From Macrotrachela quadricornifera (Eukaryota; Rotifera; Eurotatoria; Philodinida; Philodinidae), in assembly GCA_022393335.1 (NCBI GenBank), contig JAJEKB010020913.1:1-64000 (forward strand): 64,000 bases of DNA. Direction: 5' to 3'. The position numbers were made by a program, and so were the translations under genes. The notes under the pieces were generated by a model that saw only the letters and a program-made list of their open reading frames with translations, searched no databases and had not been told where the DNA came from. Positions within the stretch are counted from its first letter, which is position 1. Each line of letters opens with the position of its first letter. Shown one piece after another: positions 54,998 through 64,000 of this stretch.

Positions 54998-57900
54998 TCA
55001 ATTTAAATGAATGTTATTAGGCACATCGAAGTAGACAACCTCTCCCTGTTGTAACATAAGAATGCGATCGCTATTGACTACTGTATTCAATCGATGTGCA
55101 ATTGTTAAAATGGTACGATCATGAAATTTGTCAGCAATCACTTGTTGAATCATTCTGTCCGTATCATGGTCAACATTTGCTGTAGCTTCATCAATCAGCA
55201 ATATATGACTCTTCTTCAGAATGGCTCGAGCTACACATATCAGTTGGCGTTCACCAGCACTCAAATTAGCACCTGATTCAGCTACTAACATGTGAAGTCC
55301 ATCAGGATGATTGCGTACTAACTGTTTGAGCTGAACGGCTTCGAGTGCTGTAAGACACTCTTCATCTGAGAATTGTTCAAACGGATCAATATTATATCGA
55401 AGTGTACCACAAAAGAGTATAGGTACTTGTGGTATAACACTTAAATGAGAACGAAGATGATGGAGTGAAAGACGTCCAATATCGACATCATCAATAAGTA
55501 TGCTTCCGTTGATCGATGATTGATTGACAAGTCGAAAGAGAGCTTGGAGAAGGGATGATTTACCGGCACCTAAATGAAAATTAGATATTGAGAACGAGAC
55601 ATCATCAAGAGGGCAATCATCCGTACAAATACAAGAATATGTTTAAAAAAATCTTCAAATTCAAATTCAAAATCTTAATCTTTTCTATTAAAGAAACATG
55701 AATATATGAAAAACGACACAAAAATTTATACTGCCATTTAATATTTCGTTACAAAAAGTTAATCTCATAGGAATTTATACGCTTTTCAAGTGTGAGATAA
55801 ATCTTCCTTTTCTTCAAATAGTAATAACTTTTGTTTTGTCACTGCCGAACTCGAGCATTTTCTAGTCAACTGAAGACAGGCTGATATTTATTGAATACAT
55901 TATATCAAAAGAATATGCTGTTAGAAGTATTCGATGAAACAAGTGCTTCAACGAATCGATAAGTTTTACAACTTCTTCGTAACATCAACAGCAAATTAAT
56001 ATTGTATAAGAGTAATGCTATTTTAGGTGATTTTTAGCTAATCCTAAAGTTGAAGATTTGTTCTAGATCGACAGAGTAAGGAGAGTGACTCGTGTATCTT
56101 TTGTTTCAAATAAAGAAGGTTATCATTTTGGTATCGTTTTTATGATATCAGACATGAGAATGATATAAATTAAATTCATGTCCATCTCAGAGATAAGTGG
56201 TCGTGGTCATTTTTTGATTAACTTTTTCAAGAAATAAGGTATAAACTTGCAGTTTTCATTGTTGGAAAAAGTGGACAAAGAAGCATCGAAATATATATGA
56301 AAAGATTTTTTACTCAGTTTCCTAAATGTGTTACATAGAAGATCAATAAAAACAGCATGCCTTTCATAGTCACAACATTAATTTATCGATTTCTAAGAGT
56401 GTGCTAGAACCGACAGACAAAGAGCTACAAAATAATCGAAAAATAACCATTTTAACGTTTGGCTAAAATCTTTACGAAAGTCGCTAAAAAATCTTGCCAT
56501 ATATGATGCGATGCATCTTGATCAATTCTTTCCAACCACTTATCTCTAATAGAAATTGATTTTTCAAAGAAGATAAAATTGTCGGTTTTTTAAAGGATCT
56601 CAGTTAACCCGACGTTTTCAACCGATATCCTATTCTGTTCTAATGAATGTTCTTCATATATATTCCCATAAATGAAGTAATCATACCTGTCCGACCAATA
56701 ACGCCAATCTTTTCCTTAGACTCAATTCGTAGGTGAAGATTTTTGAGTACAGGATCGAGCTCTGGGCGATAACGAAATGTATAGTCTTTAAATTCGATAA
56801 TACCACGAGAAGGCCAATCGTCTGCTGGGTGAATGAGAACATTGTTCTCGTTGGTATTCTGTTGACTTTCTGGTACTAGTTGACCATATTCATGAATACG
56901 TTCTGCACTAGTCATAAAATTTTCAGCTTCTGCTGATTGTCGTACAGCCCATTGAAAGAGACCTGTTAAACTAATACAATATGTGATACTAAGTGCTGCT
57001 GCCGACGGATCGATTTGATTGCGCAAAGCTACAGCAAGAAGAGCAGTAACCAACGTGAGTATAGATGCTATGAAATCGAGTCGTAAACCAAACCAACGTG
57101 CAGTGGCAGAAAGAATGAAGTAAGCTCGTGAATTCGTATCAATTCGTTCTATAAACATATTTAAAAAAGTTGCTTGAATGTCAAATGCACGAATACTGGA
57201 TAGTCCATCTAAGGATGATGAGAACAGTGTATAAATAGGACTACGTGTTACACTTTCGAGTCGTTTGAGTTGACGACCGGCACACATGTAAAATCGTCGG
57301 AGATATAAAACTGAAGGAACTAGAGGAATGAGAATTAAAAGTACCCATGGATTGCTCCTTCCAATGACTGCAATAGAACCGAGAGTCATTAGTAAATATT
57401 GCATCGTATCAACTAAAGCTAGAGGTAAGGATTGATCTAATACTTGTTGATCTTTGCTTGCTCGATTTAAAATTCGTCCACTTGGATTACTTTCAAAGAA
57501 ACGTAACGAAGTATATAGAATACCTTTAATCATTCGATTGTGAAAATAAGTCGAACCACGCAATATAATATAATAGATAAATCCAGCACGTATGACTGCA
57601 ATGATTAATGTGGAACATATAGTTCCAAGATAGATATACGCATAAAATGATAATCGTTGTTCTCTTTCATTCTTACCAGACCATATGGCAAGCCAAGTAT
57701 TTGCAAAGTCGTACAAAGCTTCATTAACGAGCATAAAAATAATCATTAGAAGAAAACCAAACCATCGTAAAGGGGGTGAAGTAAATAATTTTAGCCAGAC
57801 ATTCCATTTGACGACGCCATCGACTGATGTTTCATTCATGACAATCGAATTCATATCAGTTACAGCATTGTTAAGTATCCGATCTGTCTCCTTGTCATCA

Positions 57901-59777
57901 GATGACTCTGTTTCTAATATATCATTCGATGATTCAATTACAGGCCGTTGTTCAATATGTAATTCTTCAATGTGACCATTGGTCATGACAATCATTTGAT
58001 CTATTTCAACTAAAAAATGTGTCTGATGTGTAACCAATATTCGAGTCTTTCCACGAAGAAGACTACGAGGACCAATACATTGATCAAAAATGCTCTTTGC
58101 CACCTTTGGATCAACAGCAGCAAGTGGATCATCAAGTAAATATAAGTCAGCATCAGCGTACAAAGCACGAGCGAGTGATATGCGAGCTTTTTGTCCACCA
58201 CTCAAATTGACACCTTTATCACCAACCATCAATAAATCACCGACTTCACCAAAATTCTGTAAATCAATATCAAGACAACATGCCTTTATTACATTTTTAT
58301 AACGTTCTTCATCCATCGCTTTGCCAAGAAGAATATTAGCTCGAATAGTATCAGCAAATATCCACGCTGATTGTGGAGCATACGATATTGAATCAACATT
58401 TACTCCTAGTTTTCCACTAACAAGATTGATCTCACCAAGAATTGCAGCAAGTAAAGTTGACTTACCAGCACCAACCGCACCTTTCACTGCAACCAAGTTT
58501 CCGCCTCTAATTTTGAGATTGAGAGAGAACAACGAAGGAGTATCTTTCCAAGAAAATGATGCATCTTCCATTATGATTATATGATCTTCGTTTTCTTTCT
58601 TCACTTTTTCACGTTTATTCAACAATATGTCAAGTTGCATAAATTGATCGATTCTTCGTGCAGAAACACGAGCCTCACTGAACTTTTCGATCGCTGACGG
58701 CATCGTAATTGTCACTGGAGCACGAACCATAACGAAGAAGGCTAATGTAGAAAATATATCTTCTGAAAGCAAAGTTCGACCCATTAGCCAACTACCACCA
58801 AAGGTAGCAAGAGAAATTAAAGGTAATGCTGCGAAGGAGAGAGCAGTATTGAGAGCTCTCAAATAGCTCACTTTATAAATATTCGCAAGTTCATGTCGAC
58901 GTGTTTCACGTATTCGTTTTTCCATAGCTTTTTCCCAATTATACATTTTAATAATTTGACATCCATTGACAAGTTCATTGATTGTTTGGACACGTTTGTC
59001 TGTACATGCCATTGTAATCTTTCGATATCGGCTGAATTGTCTACTGAAAATGCACTGTATAGGTACTAATAAAATCAATACGGCATAGCCGAATAATGTC
59101 GGTAAACCAATGTACCACCAAAGAAGACCAAATGTTCCAAGAGCTTCAAGAGGTACGAGCATGGAAGCATGCACAAATACACTCAATTCTTCGAATTTAC
59201 CAACATCATTTGCAACTAAATTGATTATTTGAGCAGCAGTAGTCTTGTGAAGAGCTGCAGTATTAATTTTCAACAAGTGTTTATAGATGGCAGATGATAA
59301 GGCATTGCGAATTCGCATACCTATGCGACTATTTCGAAAAAAGATTTGTTGAGGAACAATAGCTTGTACAATAGCAGAAATGCAAAGACCAATACAAAAT
59401 AGATAAGCAGCATAAATTGGTAAGTTTGATTTACCTTTAATATAGAGAACTATTTGACGAATAAGTAATGGTTGTGCAATATGAGCCATAACAAGTGGAA
59501 AAACGAGTAACATACTTATTATAAAATCTTTATAAAATGTTCGGTTAATTACATACCATGTACTTCGCCATCCAGAACTATGTTGATTCACTCTGTTCAA
59601 CAAGACTGAACATTTATCATTAATAGAAAGTTCGTCAAGATCGTTTTCCACAAGCGTACGTTTATTACTCAAGGAAAGAATAGGCGTTACCCATGCATAC
59701 AATGGTATCTGTATCCATCTTGTCCATGATGATTCAGCCCAATCTAATCGTGATGATTGCCTTTGTTCATCTAGAAT
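54998..59777 (-). CDS. ABCC/MRP-type full ABC transporter
   Basis: Two exons are secure. Exon A is about 56687-59777, with acceptor TCTAG before GAACAAAGG-coding sequence. Exon B is 54998-55569. The 1117-bp intron splits the Gly of the second Walker A (GRTG|AGKSS) in phase 1. The order is TMD1-NBD1-TMD2-NBD2, ~1235 residues, without the extra TMD0 of long MRPs, hence closest to the short ABCC4/MRP4 type. Counting from the TTG codon at 59702, NBD1 has Walker A GAVGAGKST at ~408-416, signature LSGGQ at ~500 and Walker B YLLDD at ~521. NBD2 has signature LSAGERQ and Walker B ILLIDEAT. Such pumps export organic anions and conjugates across the plasma membrane using ATP. The start codon lies in an upstream exon that I cannot place. 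Apparently intact. Confidence 0.9.
55570..56686 (-). other. Intron of the ABC transporter
   Basis: Donor GTATGA and acceptor TTTAG are in phase with the split Walker A glycine codon. Nothing recognisable lies inside, although it is about twenty times longer than the 51-65-bp introns readable elsewhere in the window. Confidence 0.8.
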
Positions 59778-62031
59778 ATATTATTATCAGAATGAACTAT
59801 TTGCGGATATTTCTGTTCTTGTTTTCATAATGAAAAAATGCAAGCATTCTTAATTTTTAATATGTACATACTCATTTCAATTAATACAATAATATTGCTT
59901 TGTTGTTATCAGAATAAACTTGCTCCGTATTTTTGCTATATTTTGAATTTCAAGTGACACATGGTGAGAATTTTAGTTTTAGTAGTTGTTCTTTCAAACA
60001 TAAAATTTGCTTTATCACATTTTCTTTTCTTTCTTATCATTGTCATATAAGTAGTTCCTTGCATACATACGTTGCTACTCTTAATGCATTCATTATATAA
60101 AAGTGATGCAAATAAAATTCAACGGTGCGATTTGTATACTGAACATTCATTACATCCTTTCACTCACATCAACATCATAATTATTTTAAGATTTTTGAAC
60201 AAAACCTATATCATATCTTGTAATTCGAAAATCTTTCTAAATCACTTTGGCTATTGTTCATTACACAATGAACACCTAGGTGTTATAAACATTTTTAATG
60301 TAACGAATTGATATGCTGATTCCTTCGAATAGTATCATTACCTAAATTGTGAATTTGTTGAATAGATTAAATTTCTGTCTCTTCAATTTTGAGTGTATTA
60401 GTGTAAGAATATATAATGTTTCAAATGTTGTGCATTAGTTTACAACTAAGTACATTTAATAACGGCACGTTTTGACTACAATGATGAAGATAAGAAACAA
60501 GAAAGATTTTTCTGCTACAGTAAGATAAATATAAAGGTCTTCATTATTTTTTATTTTCACTGTCATCAATCCTTCAAGGAGTTACTCGCTAAAATCGGCT
60601 ACTTGTATAGTGTGAATAACTTTCTACCGAATGCACAACGAATTTATGCAATGTTTTCTACAGCTTTCTCATCGCAATCAAATTGTTTGCGTCCAGAATG
60701 ACTTAAATGTTGAATGATTTAAAGGTATCCTCCCCCTCTTTTTTTTTGTTTATATGCACTGTAGATAGACCATGTGTTGGTATTTTGATTGTCGTTTAAA
60801 TGATCTAGATCGGCCCTGCCATTCAATTACTATCGGGTACCCACTAAAAGCTTCTACCAAATGAAAAAAAATCAGACTGCTCCCAAACTTATTTTTCGTT
60901 TTTCTCAAAACTAGTTTTTCATGCACAGGACTAAATTGTGGATCGGGAAACCTCCCTTTAACTTCGTCCAATCGAGCTGAAATTTTTACCATAGCTACTT
61001 TGAACTTTCTCCATAAGTAAAATCGGCGGTTTTCATTTATGGTATCTCCATCAAAATTTATAGGTTCCGAAAGTTAAAAACTTGCTTTGGGAGAAAACCT
61101 TTACGTGCATTTTTTATAAAAAAAAAAAGAAAGTGAGATTTTTGAAAAAGCTGAAAATTAACTCTGAGATATGGTCGTAGGTATTTCCAAAAAAAATTTC
61201 AGCGAAACCGAACAAAGTTTGACATACAAGTTCCTCTGCAGGGTGAGGACCTTTGGAAAACCATGAAAACCACCTTAGAGAATTTTTTCCTCGAACACGT
61301 GTCTGATCATTTTAGGTGATCTATCTACCATAAAAATTTCAACTCAATCGGACTTATCGTCTTTGAGATCTGAAAATCGTCAAAAAAGAGGGAGGGGTAT
61401 CCTTAAAGTTAAAGTGACATCCCTACCTAAGACCACGTATCGTTTTACAGTTTTTCGTATCTCATCAAGGTCTACTTGTCGCCAAAAGATGGATTCCAAA
61501 TGGCTTGAACACTTAAATATGTTCCCTCCTGAGTGAATACATTGAATGATGGTATATAGGACAAAAATAGATCAATTTATTCTGGAGTTTCTCTATAATC
61601 AAAAAGATGAAGAGTAATAGCTCGACTAGCGATGAATAGCAAATGCTATTGACATATCATATCAAAATGAAATTTGAAACAACAAAATGGAAATTGGTTA
61701 TAGCACATATTAACAAGAGACACAAAACTCTGGTACTAATTCGTAAGTTTCGATGCATCAAAAATACTTTCAAACGAATCAAAAATGAACAGATCTTTTA
61801 TTCTAAAACAATTATGCAGTCTGTTTCATTGACTGCATATACGTTTTTAAGGTAAAAATTGTGTCATTATCATAGATTTCAACAATTTAGCTTCTATTGC
61901 CTATGGATGATATACTAGATTTGAATGCACTTTGAAAAAAAGATATAGAAATGTATTGTCATTTATTGTTATATAAGCAATTTTCAACAAAAAAACGATT
62001 ATCGCGCACCGAACTGTCCTTTTTGCATTGT
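59778..62031. other. Intergenic region with one inverted-end element
   Basis: The 5' part of the ABC gene (first exon and promoter) must lie just upstream of 59777 but could not be located. A repeat with inverted ends occupies 60722-61404. No other gene is seen; open frames at 60072-60311 and 61643-61855 have no recognisable features. Confidence 0.4.
60722..61404. mobile_element. Inverted-end element, GGTATCC / GGATACC termini
   Basis: AAGGTATCCTCCCCCTC at the left and, in reverse complement, AAGGATACCCCTCCCTC at the right enclose 0.68 kb. The interior also pairs in part: TCGAGCTGAAATTTTTACC at about 60975 and AAAAATTTCAACTCAATCGG at about 61333. TTAAA-like sequence abuts both ends, but no clear target duplication can be defined. 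No protein. Confidence 0.55.
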
Positions 62032-62988
62032 TCAATTCATAGGAGCCGTCTGTCGAGTAATTGCACGATGAATTCGTTTTTTAACAGAAACCCAGATTTG
62101 TGGTATCCAAGCTAAGCATAGAAACGGCAAACACAAAGGATACAAGTAGGTGACAAAAAAGCTGATGTCGAATGCCACTGGGTAAAAGGAAAAAAAGTTA
62201 CGAATTAGAATGATGATAGAGAATGGCATAGCAGTTACAAGAAATGAAACTGATATGAAAATAAGTTGAAAGGCCATTTTACCATACTTTCGCCAGCCAA
62301 CCGTTTGACGAAGATGGCGCTTAGAATAGATTATACGAATGAAAAGTGTAATACTAAATATCAAATCACTAATTGGCGGTATCGAAAAGTTCGCAATCAT
62401 GTCATATGTGGACATTATTTCGTAACTATAATAACAAGGAATAGCGCAAGGCGCCGATTGAAAATCATATGAATTGTCACATGGATAAATGAAATAAGCA
62501 TAAATATAGAAACATATAACATAAAAAAGAAGAATAAAAGGTGGTACATAATGAAAGCATATTTTTTTCCATTTTGAACGAAGAAGACGTTCATGAAAAA
62601 TGAGAATATGCCTTTGAAATGATGCCCATGCCATCATGAATCCGCACATTGCCCATACAGCACTATCGATAGAAAGCCAGATCATACAGTAGACAGGATT
62701 TTTGAAAAGAACTGTGCCTCGTTGGTAAAAATCTAAGTACATTGAAATGTTGATCGCCACGTAAATAAAATTAAGAAATAACATAATGAGAAGTGAATGA
62801 TAGTTTAGTCCTGAACGAAGAGTTTTTTGAGACATAACGTAAACTATGACGACTAGATAGCAAATCAACGATGGTATTTCGAGTACAAGCAAAATATTGA
62901 ATCTCATTGATGTACTAATTGGTGAAACATAAGTGTCTTCTTGAGTATAATTGTTTTGACTTGTATTTTGGCTTAGATTCTGTTGCAT
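62032..62988 (-). CDS. Rhodopsin-like seven-helix receptor, paralogue of 19262-20233
   Basis: An intronless frame of 318 residues with three N-glycosylation sites at the N-terminus (N4, N8, N13). Hydrophobic segments lie at about 32-52, 62-85, 100-124, 144-168, 190-220, 238-263 and 274-295. Helix 3 carries C101 at its outer end, with partners C170, C181 or C185 in the second outer loop. It ends QRHILIFHE (125-133), replacing DRY. Helix 7 has LPFLCLAWIPQIW instead of NPxxY. RHILIFH, HYxPxxxLxxY and FLxxxPxxIxxIxF-like positions are shared with the receptor 42 kb away, so they belong to one expanded family. Likely a chemosensory or peptide receptor; ligand unknown. Confidence 0.87.
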   Translation of the reverse strand: MQQNLSQNTSQNNYTQEDTYVSPISTSMRFNILLVLEIPSLICYLVVIVYVMSQKTLRSGLNYHSLLIMLFLNFIYVAINISMYLDFYQRGTVLFKNPVYCMIWLSIDSAVWAMCGFMMAWASFQRHILIFHERLLRSKWKKICFHYVPPFILLFYVICFYIYAYFIYPCDNSYDFQSAPCAIPCYYSYEIMSTYDMIANFSIPPISDLIFSITLFIRIIYSKRHLRQTVGWRKYGKMAFQLIFISVSFLVTAMPFSIIILIRNFFSFYPVAFDISFFVTYLYPLCLPFLCLAWIPQIWVSVKKRIHRAITRQTAPMN

Positions 62989-64000
62989 GTTAATTGGTTG
63001 TCGGTACTAACTGCCTAGATAAAAGGAAGTGTTTTGATCAAATAAATTTGAAGTGCTTGTGTCAGCGTCTACAAATATTCTTATTCAAAATGATGTTTGT
63101 GCATGAAGTGTGATTATATATCTTTGTAAAAATCTATATTATAATAGACAAACTTTTTCAGTTCAGGAACTTTTTCTGATTGGTTACAGAACGGAAAAAG
63201 TTCTTTTGAACGATAAGTGACAGAATGAAAAAAAAAGAATATATACGATGAACATATATATGAGAATGAGTATCTATGTACCTTTTCCTACATTTTCATT
63301 TGTCGGTTAATTATCTATAGATCATTGTGTATAGACGCCGTCTCGCTTCATTCATTATTCTGAGTATATATATTTGAGTTATTTGATCAATACTTTATTC
63401 TCTCTCATTCAATGATTTAAAATTGACTTAGCATGACTTCAGGTTGACTTTGCAAGGTTCGGATTTTAAACTTTTTTTGATCTTAGATAGGAGTAAACCA
63501 TTTTATTTGATTATCGAATTTTGAGCTGCGAATTGCTTTTGTTTAGTATATCTGTTGCTGAAGAAGAGCGTAGGATTACAATATATCCAATTCTATCTTT
63601 CTAGAGGCGGGGAGGGGGGGGGGGTATATTCTCTCCAGAATAGAAGGACACTATCTATTTGCGCAGCCCTCATAAAAAAGAATAAAAGCAATCTAAAAGA
63701 AAATAAAAGAATAAAAAAAGGAATCAAAATATAAAAAAAGTTTATTAATATTTACTGTCAAATTTATTATTTGTTTAATTTCATATAGCTATTCATAGTT
63801 TTGAATTTATTGTTATAAATTTTTATATTTAGCTATTCATCAGAAGAACAAGAACGACTACATTAAAAAGATAAAAGATGAAAGATAAAATAAAATAAAA
63901 TAAAAATTATATATCATAATTTTTTTATGTTAATTGATATAAGAGTTTTCTATTTAAATATAAAAAAAGCAAATAGCAGATTAAAACATAAAAGGAAATA
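62989..64000. other. Window end, non-coding
   Basis: Upstream flank of the receptor. It contains a G-run at about 63605-63624 and A/T-rich repeats with AATAAAA words from 63680 on. No gene is visible. Confidence 0.4.

Overview
This is a eukaryotic genome segment, AT-rich, gene-poor and crowded with DNA transposons. It most likely comes from a bdelloid rotifer. The signs are very short GT-AG introns (51, 53 and 65 bp can be read directly), a lineage-style NHL-propeller protein with a B-box-like zinc cluster, two intronless rhodopsin-type receptors of one expanded family, genes of plant, fungal or bacterial character (CHX-type cation/H+ antiporter, divergent Sir2, short-chain dehydrogenase), and many small DNA transposons, hairpin elements and nested insertions. 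The organism call is an inference from gene style, not a database match.

Layout. 0.1-1.3 kb: 3' part of an F-box/LRR-like family gene with a broken frame. 1.7-4.1 kb: TTAA-flanked piggyBac-type non-autonomous element. 5.9-9.5 kb: decayed hAT element whose transposase keeps short introns but has a stop and frameshifts. 9.7-13.8 kb: NHL-repeat gene with a 2.7 kb intron carrying two transposons. 14.3-18.2 kb: old piggyBac fragment, hairpin element, and a nearly intact piggyBac copy killed by one nonsense codon. 19.3-20.2 kb: first receptor gene. 21.4-22.4 kb: second TTAA hairpin element. 22.4-44.7 kb: repeats only, with a nest of transposons inside transposons at 26.9-40.2 kb and an assembly gap at 41.84 kb. 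44.7-45.1 kb: unknown cysteine-motif gene. 46.7-48.2 kb: CHX-type antiporter pseudogene. 50.0 kb: small secreted cysteine-rich protein. 51.5-52.5 kb: divergent Sir2 protein. 53.2-54.0 kb: short-chain dehydrogenase. 55.0-59.8 kb: full ABCC/MRP transporter. 62.0-63.0 kb: second receptor.

The genes do not form a pathway. The region reads as a dynamic, perhaps subtelomere-like neighbourhood where apparently acquired genes and lineage-specific families lie between waves of hAT, piggyBac and mariner-like insertions. Several insertions can be dated relative to one another because target-site duplications and interrupted hairpin arms are still visible. No CRISPR, rRNA or convincing tRNA was found.
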